Source of the DNA: Chrysogorgia sp. JL179-B06
Taxonomy: Eukaryota; Cnidaria; Anthozoa; Scleralcyonacea; Chrysogorgiidae
DNA length: 64,000 nt
Assembly: GCA_035772405.1 (NCBI GenBank)
Contig: JAYKKM010000121.1
Location: 2,146,501 to 2,210,500 of the forward strand
Reading direction: 5' to 3'
The notes under the pieces were generated by a model. It was given only the letters and a program-made list of their open reading frames with translations, made no database searches and was not told the origin of the DNA. The position numbers and the translations under genes are program-made. The number at the start of each line of letters is the position of its first letter. Position 1 is the stretch's first letter. Below, one piece after another: positions 20,641-31,608 of this stretch.

Positions 20641-21345
20641 TTCTTTGGCTGCTCGCCAGAAGCAGAAAGCTCTGCCTGTTTGGCAATGAGCAGCTGTTCG
20701 ATGTCTTCTGGATCCCACTCAAACACCAAACCGACAGCTGTGACATAAATGCACCATAGAGTGCATGTGATTCGGTAAAGCTAGGTTTGATTCGCTAGGT
20801 TTGATTTTAACGAGCACAATGGCTTCGTTTAGCTTTTTGACGAGCACAGTGGCTTCGTTTAATTCGAGTGTTGTGATTCCACACAGATAGTGTCTGATCA
20901 GAATGTTGATCACCGTGAACACAATGGCTCCTGTGATTGAACTATATAATACCCCAATATACACCTAAAAATAGAACATAGAAGCCGTTATATCCCTTGA
21001 CTCTTGAGAAATATGCTGATAATTGAAACTGGTCGCCTTACCTTGACAAGAGAATCTTTCCTCACTGAAATCTACAACCAACCTCGCGAGTTCCGAACAT
21101 TAATTTGATTCGGATAGTTTCCGTATCCGGCGATTATACGAACATCTTACGAGTTACGTCACAAAACGTCATAAATCTGTGGACATTCATGATTGAAAAA
21201 ATCGAGCGTAATTTAACGTCGATCAGTATACATAGTTCAGCGAAGAAGTCTGGGCACGAGACACAACCAGCAATAACATATGTCTCCCGAGTTTTTATTA
21301 AATTGTAGTTCCTTTCTTTGTGTCTTCTAGAGAATATCATCTGTC
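20641..21345. other. Dispersed repeats, no gene seen
   Basis: After the Gypsy integrase ends the expected C-terminal tail is absent. 20810-20870 holds two copies of ACGAGCACARTGGCTTCGTT. 21089-21290 matches 52715-52865 (see that entry). Confidence 0.5.
21105..21290. repeat. Dispersed repeat also at 52720-52860
   Basis: Shares CGAACATCT, ACGAGTTACGTCA, AACGTCATAAATCTGTGGAC, AAAAAATCGAGCG and ACGAGACACA in order with 52720-52860, same orientation. Confidence 0.7.
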
Positions 21346-21761
21346 ATTGGGTGAACAGCCTTCCTCTCCCTCTGGTGTGTCTTCATCTGAACTGCCTCCC
21401 TCTCCTTGCCCTTCTCTTTGGTCTAGGTCGTCTGGATCTGAGCAATCCGAGCCGCTCTGTCTCGAGCATCCTTCAGATGGCCCATCTCCTGGATCATCAG
21501 AGTTGATTCCTAGTTTTTCTGTGGGCTGTCTCTTGAGGAAAATGAGCTTACAAAAGAGAACTTTGAGAACTACTTTTCAGTTTCCCTCTCAAAGTCTCAT
21601 CAAACTCGGGGTGAATATCAGGGAGGGACATTCAAAAAGAAAAATCTTTGGGAACTTTCCTGGAGAGGGCTGCTTAAAAAGCTGTTCTCAGAGGGAAATG
21701 TAACAATAACATGCAAATGTGACGGGGAAAAGCCAAAGAAGAACGCCCAAACAGTAATAAA
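21346..21761 (+). pseudogene. Possible 5' coding part of the 22-29 kb gene
   Basis: A Ser/Pro-rich frame (SSELPPSPCPSLWSRSSGSE) shifts into KMSLQKRTLRTTFQFPSQS and then VTITCKCDGEKPKKNAQTVI. Composition looks coding and lies upstream of conserved exons on the same strand, but I cannot match it to a domain or define splice sites. Confidence 0.3.
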
Positions 21762-22161
21762 CACATCGAAAGGATGCATTGGAATGAAAATGGAAAAATC
21801 ACCCTAGACATGGGGGATTTGAAAGTACTTAAAGGTATTTCCTATACCATTTGACAAAGTTAATAAAATTTCAAAATCACAAGATGAAATTGATAAATTC
21901 TTCATATTATAACCTACCATTGGCACACAGAGAGCCCTGGTAAAGGCTACAAAAATCTCAAGATTCTTGGAGATTGAGTGCATGCGCTGTAGTGAATTAG
22001 CTTAGGCACTGAGTTAGTTACCGCTTGCGGAGGTTTATTTCTCTATTTAAGCATAGTTACTTTGAAGTAAAAACTTGAGAAATGCAAAGTTTATCCCATT
22101 CTACTGTGTAATATATCTAGAAAGAACAACAGAAACCTGGTTTGACTAACTCACATGGCAG

Positions 22162-22336
22162 ATCTGGGATGAGCAGCAACAATATCTGCCATGCATCCAG
22201 GACCCAGATGGGGTGGAATTGTACACTAATACAGGATCAAAGAGAAAAGGAGGCATGGATCTCCCAGTGTACAGATGTGCTAGGGGTTCGACATTACTGG
22301 AGTCTTTTCACCTTCACATTGATCGCTTCATTCCAG
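22162..22336 (+). CDS. Exon of unnamed repeated gene family, RCARGST block
   Basis: From acceptor (AG 22160-22161) to donor GTAAG at 22337. It encodes WDEQQQYLPCIQDPDGVELY, then LPVYRCARGSTLLESFHLH and IDRFIPG. I recognise this block from multi-copy, unnamed genes in corals, fish and other aquatic animals that behave like transposon or transposon-derived genes, but I cannot give an established name. It ends in phase 1 and joins the next exon in frame. Confidence 0.6.
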
Positions 22337-22525
22337 GTAAGAGAATTCATTGGGTAATATTCTTTAGTGATTGGATCACCCAGTACAAGTCATGTAAATT
22401 ATCAAAGCCTCTACAGGGTGATCCAATCACACAATGATACCGATTGAAGGTAGGGATAAACTACCAAACAACCACATACTCTAAACTATTTATCTGAAAC
22501 ATATGCCTTTCTTAAGGCACGACAG

Positions 22526-22711
22526 CAAGTGATATGCACTACCAGGCATATCTGCTTGAGGGGATTGTATGCTGGAATGAAGACAGGGCATTGGCAGCAG
22601 TTGAAGGGGCATCGTGTCAACCAGGAAATTACAATAGTGCACTGAGGAACGAGATAAATCGCCTCACACTAGTGTATGGACGTGTATTTGACAACAGCTA
22701 CCAGGATCCTG
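22526..22711 (+). CDS. Second exon of the unnamed family gene
   Basis: Acceptor at 22524-22525, donor GTACAT at 22712. It encodes SDMHYQAYLLEGIVCWNEDR, then NYNSALRNEINRLTLVYGRV. It ends in phase 1, which matches the exon at 25593 across an intron of 2.9 kb that holds two LINEs. Confidence 0.6.
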
Positions 22712-22829
22712 GTACATAAGTACACAGGTCGGAAAATGTCTTTTATTTCTCAATCGTTAGTGCTGACTAATATTTTTTTCAGTTTCTTTGGCAGGAATAA
22801 GAATGAGAAGACCCCTGTCCCACTGGTAA

Positions 22830-23808
22830 CTGTAATATGATAAATCGCCGGGGTATGGATCAAGGTCTTTTGACGGGAACTGTTTTCATTGACCTTCGCA
22901 AGGCATTTGACTCTGTGGATCATAGGAGTTTGATTACACGATTAAAATCTTATGGCATTAATGGTGTTGAACTCAGCTGGTTTACGAACTACCTCAGTGA
23001 CTGTAAACAGATAGTTGCCTTTGGAAAAGACCTCTCTGGCCCGTGTGCCATCACTTCCGGTGTGCCTCAGGGGTCCATACTTGGACCTCTATTATTCGTG
23101 TTGTTTGTGAACGATTTGCCCCACGTCATGGAACGTTGTAAGATCCTAATGTACGCAGATGACACGGTGTTATATTTTCCCGCCAGAAATGCAGAGGAGA
23201 TCGCAAGTACCCTTGCCAAAGAACTGAATTTAGTACATAATTGGTTGTTGGATAACAGCCTGTTCCTTCACAGAGGCAAAACCGAATGTGTTCTTTTTGG
23301 GACTGGCCCTAGGTTGGCATCTGTGAGCGATTTTTCCGTAACTGTTGACGGCTATAATGTCAAACGTGTGTCTGAATACAGGTATCTTGGAGTCGTTTTA
23401 GATGACAAGTTGAATTGGAATACCCACGTGAAGTATCTAGTCGATAAAATTGGTAAGAGATTGGGAATGTTGTATAGGTCAAGGAATAATCTAAGTATGA
23501 ACACTGCTAGTACCATCTACAAGTAATTTATTGTTCCAATCTTTGACTATTGTGACGCAGTGTCGAATTGTTGTGGTAAAGGCAACTCAGATTCATTAGA
23601 GAAGTTACAGAGACGTGCTGCTCGTATAATCATGAAGACACCTAGCAGTGATGACGCCCTTAACTATCTCCGCTATGAGCTACTTCAAAACAGGCGTGAT
23701 AAACATGTTCTGAAATTAGTCAAAAAATGTATCAATGGACGGTGTCCCCAATTTCTGCAAAATTATATTACTTATAATAGAGATAAGAATAATTTAATCA
23801 AGAAATGA
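22830..23808 (+). mobile_element. LINE (CR1/L2-like) ORF2, 5'-truncated
   Basis: The frame 22837-23526 has reverse transcriptase motifs FIDLRKAFDS (residues 17-26), SGVPQGS (74-80) and YADD (106-109), then GVVLDDKLNWNTHVKYL. A stop at 23524 interrupts it and the same frame continues in 23527-23808 with LEKLQRRAARIIMKTPSSDD. It lies in an intron of the unnamed family gene, same orientation, and is itself split: its last codons and 3' UTR appear at 25330-25562 beyond an inserted minus-strand LINE. Confidence 0.85.
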
Positions 23809-23809
23809 A

Positions 23810-25329
23810 ATCTATTAAATAAATACACATCTTGAAAGGAAATTGAGAGGTTAACCCTATTTTTAACAATTCCCTAACATTAACAAATATTTATATATTA
23901 CAAAGTAAATGATTATAAAAATTAAAATCTAAAAGATTTAAATATCCATGAAACTTTTGAGTCTACTCTTAAACTGTTGAAGGTTATCAGCCTCGGCAAT
24001 TGTTTGGGGAAGACAGTTCCATTTACTAATTATTCTAACAAAGAATGAATATTTATAGCAATTACATGTTGCAGCTTTGATGTATAGTTTATATTTGTGA
24101 TTAGCTCTTGTGCGATTATACTTAGTATATTCAAAAATATTGTCAAAGATGAGATTATTCAGACCAAAAACTGACTTATAACACTCCACAAGGGATAGGT
24201 ACTCTCTACGTTTTTCAAGCGTTGGCCATTTTAATAATTACAACGATCTTCGTACGACATCTCCATGCGTTTTTGATTTAAAGCAAGACGGGAAGCTCTT
24301 CGTTGAACCTTTTCTAGAGCGACAATATCCTTAACCAAATATGGGCACCAAACAGGAGCAGCATATTCGATAATAGGTCGTACAAGAGTTTTGTATAGAG
24401 TTGAAAAAACTTGCTGATTTTTGGTACCAATAGTACGCCTGATAATTCCCAAGACTTTGTTTGCTTTATTTACGGTCGAATTCACTTGGTCTCCCCAAGA
24501 CAAATCCCGTCTAATTATAACTCCCAAGTCCTTCATACTATCAACCGAATTGAGAAGTTTTCCTAAAATATAATTAGATTTACTTTTGTCTCTCCTGTGT
24601 GTTATACGCATAGATTCACATTTATCTGGGTTGAATCGAAGTTGCCATTTCTCTGTCCATTCGCCAAGACGGTTAAGGTCCGATTGTAGCGCCGGTACAT
24701 CAACATCAGGTACTTGAATTTTTCTATATATTTTGGTGTCATCAGCATATAGCTTTACTGTAGATGTTATATCTTTTGTTATGTCATTGACGTATATTAG
24801 AAACATGGGTCCAAGAATGGTTCCTTGGGGTACGCCAGACTTCGCAGGAGACCATTTTGAACTAGTACCGCGTATTACAACTCGCTGTTTACGATAGGTC
24901 AAAAAATTAATGAACCAAAGCAACAAAGGGCCGCTAATACCATGACGTTCAAGCTTTAAAAGTAAACGTTCATGTGGTACGCTGTCGAAAGCTTTGGAAA
25001 AATCCAACATAATAACATCAGTTTGCTTTGAGCTGTTTCTTGTTGTGCAAGAGTAGATCTTCCTTTTAGATATGCAAATTGGTCTTGGTTGAAAACGTTT
25101 AGATCTGACCAAAAGTTAATTACTCTAGATTTCACTATTTTTTCACCAATTTTGCAAATAATAGATGTAAGTGAAATTTGACGGTAGTTTTCTCTACAAT
25201 GTTTGCTTCCCTTCTTGTAGACGGGAGTGATGTCAGCGGATTTCCAGCTCGAAGGTAATTGACCCATTGAAAAGTATAAATTTAATAGTGTACTTAATGG
25301 CGTTGATAAGGCAGAGTAATCATCTTCAT
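23810..25329 (-). mobile_element. LINE ORF2 on the minus strand, nested in the plus LINE
   Basis: In order: PSSWKSADITPVYKKGSKHC (24956-25267), then a 293-codon frame (24231-25112) with MLDFSKAFDSV (residues 35-45), SGVPQGT (92-98) and YADD (122-125), then a C-terminal piece (23938-24189) ending KWNCLPQTIAEADNLQQFK. Two frame breaks make it inactive. Its 3' end faces that of the plus LINE, so it inserted into the plus LINE's last coding portion. Confidence 0.85.
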
Positions 25330-25562
25330 TTGCCTAGAACTCGCCAAAAACTCTTTTTACTATTATGGCTGTATCGTGTATAATCGAAATTTGTAATTTG
25401 TGCTGGCCTTTTATAGTTTTAGTATAGTAGTGTGTTTTTATATTAATGTACGTATTATATTTTAATTATTTGTAATCAGTTAGGGCCTCTTTTGATAACA
25501 GCTGACTTTTAGTTAGCTGACTGAGTCACCCTATTGAAATAAAGGCATATAATATAATAATA
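25330..25562 (+). mobile_element. 3' end of the interrupted plus LINE
   Basis: Begins with a coding remnant PRTRQK followed by SFYYYGCIVYN in a shifted frame, then a 3' UTR with GATAACAGCTGACTTTTAG and TTGAAATAAAGGCATATAAT, ending in short TAA repeats. It completes the LINE broken at 23808. Confidence 0.7.
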
Positions 25563-25592
25563 ATAAACCCTTTATTTGATTTTGTTCTTCAG

Positions 25593-25799
25593 GTGAAAAG
25601 ATTGGTGTCGAATACCTGTATGCACAAACTGAAAAGCAGTGGCACACAGTTTCCTTGGATCCTGATCAGCCGGACAACTTTACAGAGTCTGATGTGGATG
25701 ACGTGCTGGATGATGAAGGGTTTGAGGAATGTGAGTTTGACCATGACCCCACCATACCCCTGCTCCCACAACAAGATCAACACAAAACATCATTCACAC
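25593..25799 (+). CDS. Third exon of the unnamed family gene
   Basis: Acceptor CTTCAG (25591-25592), donor GTAAGT at 25800. It encodes GEKIGVEYLYAQTEKQWHTV, then an acidic stretch SDVDDVLDDEGFEE. The phase fits the exon ending at 22711, so the intron with nested LINEs could still be spliced. Confidence 0.6.
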
Positions 25800-25887
25800 G
25801 TAAGTAATGTTTCACAAACTTTTTGACAAACAATAATTGAGCACAGTTTAATAATTTATTTGAACATTTGTCCAATGTCTTTTCTAG

Positions 25888-26024
25888 AATCACCAGACCA
25901 GTTAAGCATGACAGGTGACAGTGAGGTACAGGTGTCCTGTGATGAGCCAGAAACATTAGTCAATACATCCGACCCGGGCTTAAACAACGAAGCTCCATCA
26001 GGCGATGAAATAACAGATGAACCT
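25888..26024 (+). CDS. Fourth exon of the unnamed family gene
   Basis: Acceptor 25886-25887, donor GTAAGT at 26025. It encodes SPDQLSMTGDSEVQVSCDEP and ends NNEAPSGDEITDEP, an acidic low-complexity linker. Phase 1 in, phase 0 out. Confidence 0.55.
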
Positions 26025-26132
26025 GTAAGTAATATTGCAACAGGGGAATTAAAGGTGGTAAGGCAACCTACCAATCAGGACAGATAACCCAAGATCAAAC
26101 ACACATGGTCAATTCGAGTTTTGCTCTTTCAG

Positions 26133-26378
26133 GAAACTGTTTCCTCGTGGTGTGCTGGGATGGGAATCAATTCAAAACCTAGCCATTGCTCTGTTCAATC
26201 TTAGGGATTTGTCAGTGCTGACTGAACCAGTTGCTGACAACATTAGGTTATGGGAGATGCTACCTGAAGGGTTTGAAGGTTCTATATCCACCTCGATATA
26301 GACGTGATTCAGCGAATTCAGGTCACGAAAGCCTTTGCACAATCAAACAGTCACACCTGGAACTGTCAGTCTGAGAAG
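26133..26378 (+). pseudogene. Fifth exon of the unnamed family gene, frameshifted
   Basis: Encodes LFPRGVLGWESIQNLAIAL and ADNIRLWEMLPEGFEG, then one base of shift leads to LYPPRYRRDSANSGHES and finally TPGTVSLRR before a GTAATA donor. These match the family's W...LA.AL..L and PPRH/PPRY blocks. The entry phase does not match the exon before, so an exon may be missing. Confidence 0.5.
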
Positions 26379-26652
26379 GTAATAATGATTCAGTTTTGAC
26401 AGACCATTAAACCTGTGGAGTAGTTGTAAATGCATTAAACAAAGTTTACCCAAATTTGGTAAACTGTGTTTCATGTTTTTGGTTGCATAACACATAACTA
26501 ACCTGCTTGACTGGGATTGTATAAAATAGCAGCTGATTTGCCATTATTCTTGTTCACGTTCGACGCAATGGTTGGAGGTAATTCTGGACCTGCAACAGCT
26601 GTGGATGCCAGTTGGAGACAACGTTCCATATTCCGGAGAAAAGAGGTGGTAG

Positions 26653-26768
26653 GAAAATTTCAAGATGGAAAAGGATTCTGACCAGCTTGACTCTTAATGA
26701 CAAAATAATGAAGAATACTAATATTCAATTGTATGAGCTAAATCAAACTACTCTGCTCAAATGATATA
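26653..26768 (+). CDS. Sixth exon of the unnamed family gene
   Basis: After an AG at 26651-26652 it encodes ISRWKRILTSLTLNDKIMKN and TNIQLYELNQTTLLK. The RW..IL...I.N..IM..T.IQL pattern is a family block. The donor is not clear. Confidence 0.45.
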
Positions 26769-26902
26769 ACAAATTTGCAAAGATGGTAGCAACTTAATAT
26801 TCTTTTGTGTTATTTAGGCAACCTGCTCTTGGGTTGCTAACTACTAAAATTAATAGAAGGCTGTATAATATTAATATTAAAATGAGACTCTATAACCAAA
26901 CA

Positions 26903-27367
26903 TTAACTCTTTCCCTACGGGCGCAGTTAAAATGGGTCGTTGATGACCCGCATCCGATGATTGAAGTCGTCAATCGAAAAACACGGCACACGGTAACGCA
27001 AGATTAAAAATTGAAATTCGACAAGCGCCAGGAACATAAAATCCACGCACACGCCAAGTTTGATTTGATTTCATAAACAACTCTGCGATTGGTGGCATTT
27101 TGAGTTTTCAAGATGCTATGCGGGCGTGCAAGATGGCCTTTTCTGGAAAAATGTAAATTTTTCAACCTGATTTATGATAATTAATGCTAATTTATATTAA
27201 CATAATGTGTTTTGTTCGGGAAATTTAAAAGAACAAGTAAAAGCCGGTTTATTGGGCTTCCAGAAAATGTATAGCCTTCGCAACAGTTATGGTTATTTCA
27301 AGAGATATCAATAGAACAACGTGGTCGTTCAATTTTTGATGTTTTTCAGCCGTAGGGAAAGAGTTAA
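26903..27367. mobile_element. TTAA-flanked MITE copy 1, 465 bp
   Basis: Runs from TTAACTCTTTCCCTACGG to CCGTAGGGAAAGAGTTAA. It is nearly identical to 27834-28282 apart from short indels. TTAA target duplication and CCCT-type ends suggest piggyBac- or Kolobok-type transposase. It lies in an intron of the unnamed family gene. Confidence 0.85.
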
Positions 27368-27833
27368 TAAGCAATAATAGGTAAATTGAAAATAATCGAA
27401 GAAAAAGCGTGAAAGGAAAAGCAGTTTATTATATGTTGAATTGAAAATAATCAATGTAACAAAGCAAAAAAATGGTCAGTGACAAAAAATGAACCCCCTT
27501 CTCTGCTCCCCCCTACCCCCCTCAATGAGAGGAATTATGTAAGGGTTACCCGAAGCAGAGTCTCTGCAGAGATCCCACCCGCACCGGTCCACCCGCACGG
27601 GAGCTCATACTTTTAAATATATACGCAAGCTATCTATACACTACAAAGACAATAGGTTCTGTGCATGTGGGTCAAAAAGGTCCAAATTCACCGTGTTTAG
27701 AAATGTAGGAAATAATTCACCAAATTGGCTTAAAATTTGATGTGTGTGTTGTTTAGCCGACTTACAACGATGATGAAAAATTCAGGCGAAAATATAAAAT
27801 TGATCGATGCGAAAAAATATCGGCCATTCTATA

Positions 27834-28282
27834 TTAACTCTTTCCCTACGGGCGCAGTTAAAATGGGTCGTTGATGACCCGCAAAGTCGTCAATCGAAAA
27901 ACACGGCACACGGTAACGCAAGATTAAAAATTGAAATTCGACAAGCGCCAGGAACATAAAATCCACGCACACGCCAAGTTTGATTTGATTTCATAAACAA
28001 CTCTGCGATTGGTGGCATTTTGAGTTTTCAAGATGCTATGCGGGAAGATGGCCTTTTCTGGAAAAATGTAAATTTTTCAACCTGATTTATGATAATTAGT
28101 GCTAATTTATATTAACATAATGTGTTTTGTTCGGGAAATTTAAAAGAACAAGTAAAAGCCGGTTTATTGGGCTTCCAGAAAATGTATAGCTTTCGCAACA
28201 GTTATGGTTATTTCAAGAGATATCAATAGAACAACGTGGTCGTTCAATTTTTGATGTTTTTCAGCCGTAGGGAAAGAGTTAA
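27834..28282. mobile_element. TTAA-flanked MITE copy 2, 449 bp
   Basis: Same orientation as copy 1, 467 bases downstream. It lacks the CATCCGATGATTGA segment and a few bases near the GATGCTATGCGGG site present in copy 1; otherwise almost the same, implying recent movement of the family. Confidence 0.85.
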
Positions 28283-28378
28283 AGTGATGCCATCTTTACA
28301 AATTCAGACTGAAAGCAAATAACATATGCTTTTCATACAATTTTAATTTTTATCAATTTATTGTAACTAAATATCTAG

Positions 28379-28893
28379 GTGGAACGACAGACAGAAAGAA
28401 ATTGAGCAAAGGATTCTGATGCAAGCTCTTCCACCACCACCAATGACTGCTTCACAACCCCTTCGCCCAGCCAAACCACTTCTTCCAAAACCTATTCCGA
28501 CACAACCAACACCACACTCCTTTCCCACAATCCGCAACCTACCTATCCTTTTACCTCCTCAACTCCAAGCACCCCAACCAACCAACACCTCCCAAATACA
28601 ACAGTCCATCAACCATAGCCATAACCAAATCCACCCAATACTACCAACGGAAGAGAAGGGAAGAAAGTGAGGAGGCTGGCGAGAAAAAAAGAATACACGC
28701 AAGAAAAACGTGTTTCAACGTTTGCAGCAGCCATTGCCAATTTCCGAAGACCAAGGACTTTGGCCACAGCAGGCATATTGGCGAAAATGGAGTGGACGCA
28801 TTTTGCCCTGCTGTGGAAGGAAAAGAGTATGCCACCAAGGAGGTGTGGAAGCAGGCGGTTAAATTATCAAATCCACGAAAAAATAAAGAATAA
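28379..28893 (+). pseudogene. Last exon of the unnamed family gene
   Basis: Acceptor CTAG at 28375-28378. It begins with WNDRQKEIEQRILMQALPPP, runs through a Pro-rich region (SFPTIRNLPILLPPQ), and in another frame ends with CSSHCQFPKTKDFGHSRHIG, FCPAVEGKEYATKEVW and a TAA at 28891-28893. The Cys/His pattern (CxxxC..GH..G...FCP) looks like a small zinc ribbon seen at this family's C-terminus. A frameshift near 28650-28700 breaks it. Confidence 0.55.
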
Positions 28894-28952
28894 AATACCT
28901 TTGCCTCTTTTATACGTTGCTGCTGGAAAATAATGTCCTTGTTTAATTGTAC

Positions 28953-29094
28953 ATGATTCCCCCGCCAAAATATGAATGAAGTACTTCATATCAGTCTTTG
29001 CGACCAAAATACCGTGAAATACTTCGTGTCAGCATATTTTTACATGCAGTATTTCATGTAAGCGTTTTTTGGCCTGTTTTGGCAGGGGAATCAT
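28953..29094. mobile_element. 142-bp MITE
   Basis: 18-base ends ATGATTCCCCCGCCAAAA and the inverse of ATGATTCCCCTGCCAAAA (one mismatch) enclose AT-rich sequence with imperfect copies of GTATTTCATG. Confidence 0.7.
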
Positions 29095-29550
29095 GGCGGG
29101 AAGATTGCGCGGGATTTTTCGCGCAGAGGCCCTTGCGATGTTCATGGTGGCAGGACAGTTGAGGAGTTTGAGGCTGCCACCATCATCTTCCACCGCTCAT
29201 CATGAGAAAGGGCACAGCTTGCAAGTCAAGTTTCGAAAGGATATACTATCGTTCGTTGAGGTAATGGCAGATCGAGGGTCGGTGCTATCTGGGATATTTG
29301 CTGCCAAACTAAACTAAGCTACGGTTGTGGTGTTGGATATGGCGGCAGTTATCAACAATGTAATCAAAGTCATTGGCAAACACTATATACTGTACATCTA
29401 CGTTTATTATCCATAATCCTCTGTGATGGCTTTGTTACAAGTGTGCAGTTTGGTGATGTTGAAAATTTAACCACCCCTGTATACAACTGTATCATTACCT
29501 ACAACTATAGATTTTGCTTACAATATCTTTCAACAAGCCACTAGCCCAAG

Positions 29551-29585
29551 TAGCCCAAGTTAACGCCTAGCGGACGTCTTATTTT
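29551..29585. repeat. Inverse match of the motif at 693-728
   Basis: GTTAACGCCTAGCGGACGTC is the near inverse complement of the core at 693-728. Confidence 0.35.
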
Positions 29586-29799
29586 ATTTCGCCTATATAT
29601 TATTATTTATTTACATTGATAGTTGATGTTGTAATTTATTAGGGCTGCTAGAGGTCTACCAGAAACCTTTACAGGCTTTTTAATTAAGACACCTAGTTTA
29701 CATTATATTTATTAATTGATTTGTCTATGGTCAGTTCAAAGTTTTAAAATAGGAAGAATAAGCTATAATATAAAAATGATAAAAAATTAAAATATAGAT

Positions 29800-29900
29800 A
29801 TTCTATCTACATTATCTATCTATCTATATTATATATATATATTCTATCTACTATATATTCTACTATATATTCTATCTACTAAAGTAGATAGTATAAGATA
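29800..29900. repeat. AT-rich simple repeat
   Basis: Interrupted runs of CTATCTA, TATATA and ATTCTATCTAC units. Confidence 0.85.
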
Positions 29901-30521
29901 AGAAAGCCTATATGGTTTGTCTATTCCAAACCATGTATATTTTACATTGCATGATACAAATATAATTTGCACATGTACGCCATAAAAACACATGCACACG
30001 CATATGTTTACCATACACATACATTATTACCACATATACATATGGATATACATATATAATAACACAATGCAATTATAAACACAGGTACATATAACCATAT
30101 ATATACTGCAATCATCAAAAAAATAATTGCAAATAATTATTTTACTAGTTTTCATTTAAGTATTTTTTATCAAATTGAAACATCACCATCCCCCCAGGCA
30201 GACCCTGGGAATTTGAACTTTTGAACATTAAATTTCCATCCGGCTGGGCAAAAAAGTGTTCAAATGCCCTGCTGTAGCAAGGGAGGGTGGTGATGTTTCG
30301 AATTTATCAGTACATATTACAGCCTCAACAAGTTTGACTCTAATTTGTTTGAACAATATTTGTTTTTTATATATTATATTTATATATCCTATATTATTTA
30401 AATGCTGTTAGGGACTGGTCACTAAATATGAAGAGGGGGGCTGGAGGAGAAAATGGGAGGTCTCAAGAATTTTATATATTGTAAAGGGGGGTTCCTTAAT
30501 AAATTCTTATGAAAAATACAT

Positions 30522-30640
30522 ATATAATTGAGGTTGAATGCTGTTGCTACTCTGAGGTTCACGCTATATGCAATCTTCAGGCAACCGATCGCATATAGTA
30601 TTAAACTCAGAGTAGCAACAGCATTCGACCTCAATTATAT
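30522..30640. repeat. Hairpin with 35-bp arms
   Basis: 30522-30556 (ATATAATTGAGGTTGAATGC..) and 30606-30640 are inverse copies with one mismatch, enclosing 49 bases. It sits within the left TIR of the RecQ-bearing element. Confidence 0.85.
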
Positions 30641-30775
30641 GATTCCGTTCTACCTGCAATGGTATAGAGCACTCTTAAACCTTGTGCTGACTTAGTGACT
30701 TTACTGTCACATACTATTTTTGGTATATATATACATATATGGAAAATTTTCCAAAAATAATTAATTTCTCCTCGG

Positions 30776-30905
30776 GTGCCAGTAGTTCTTCTTCGCTCGT
30801 TGGGGGATAACGGTGGCACGCGAGGATGCGAGGCGGTAAAAGTGGGCGGGGCAAAACTGGGAGGCGAGCGTGAAGAACCTCTGGAACAGTTCGCTGTGTT
30901 TTTAG
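30776..30905 (+). repeat. Left inner inverted repeat of RecQ-bearing element
   Basis: About 130 bases, GC-richer than the surroundings, inverse of 33043-33172 with scattered mismatches. Confidence 0.8.
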
Positions 30906-31109
30906 ATCGTGCCGAACCAATCAAAATGCTTTATTGACCAAACTAGTCCAGAATCTGGACTAAAGCGTTTATTGGTTAGCATGATTTTCATTGGTTATAT
31001 GAAGCCATGTGACCACTATGGCTTTGAGAAAAACCATCATTCAGAATACGTTCGCGATCGGCCTGATTTAATACTCATATTTACATAATTTGTGTTTATT
31101 TTTTTCTAA

Positions 31110-31608
31110 TATGCCTTTGATTTCACGAGAAGATTTTAATGATGCTGTTGATAGTGTTTTGAAGGGGGTTTTGCTGGTGTGACGAAGCTGAACGAATATC
31201 AGAGTGATGCGCTGTTCCATCTCATCCAGCGCCAAGACGTCTTCGCGATATTGCCAACAGGTTTTGGGAAATCGCTAGTATTCCAACTTCTGCCAGCATT
31301 GTCTCGAGAGCTGCAAAACATGGGCTACGTAAATTACCCAACGAGCGCAATAGTGTTGGTTATATGCGCACTTGTTGTGCTCATCGAATCTCAGATGAAC
31401 GAACTTCAGATGAGAGGAATTTCGTGTGCGTGTCTCTTCTGTCAAAGACCATGACAAGAAGGCAGTCTTCTACGGGAAATTTTCATTTGTTTTTACAAAT
31501 CCCGAGACTCATGGGAAATGGCTTGAGATGCTCCAAAATCCCATTTACCAAAATAACCTATTTGCAATTGTCGCTGACGAGGCTCACGCAATTCCAAAGT
31601 GCATATAA
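31110..31608 (+). pseudogene. RecQ-like helicase N-terminal fragment
   Basis: Starts MPLISREDFNDAVDSVLKG at 31110, shifts frame near 31170 into KLNEYQSDALFHLIQRQDVF and LPTGFGKSLVFQLL (motif I), then SAIVLVICALVVLIESQ (motif Ia region). After a second shift it reads VFYGKFSFVFTNPETHGKWL and FAIVADEAHAIPK (motif II, a DEAH box) and stops at about 31608. SF2 RecQ helicases unwind DNA using ATP; here only the first ~160 residues, part of RecA lobe 1, remain. Two frameshifts and lack of motifs III to VI make it inactive. It is flanked by TIRs, so it is carried by a mobile element. Confidence 0.75.

Larger units (their letters stand above)
28894..30412. other. Non-coding with a small MITE and AT microsatellites
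   Basis: Apart from the MITE at 28953-29094, the motif at 29551-29585 and simple repeats near 29800-29900, nothing is supported. A short frame at 29069-29317 has no recognisable domain. Confidence 0.5.

Noticed and set aside
29069..29317. 82-codon open frame with ATG
   Set aside because: No recognisable domain, overlaps the right end of a MITE and has no splice or neighbour support.
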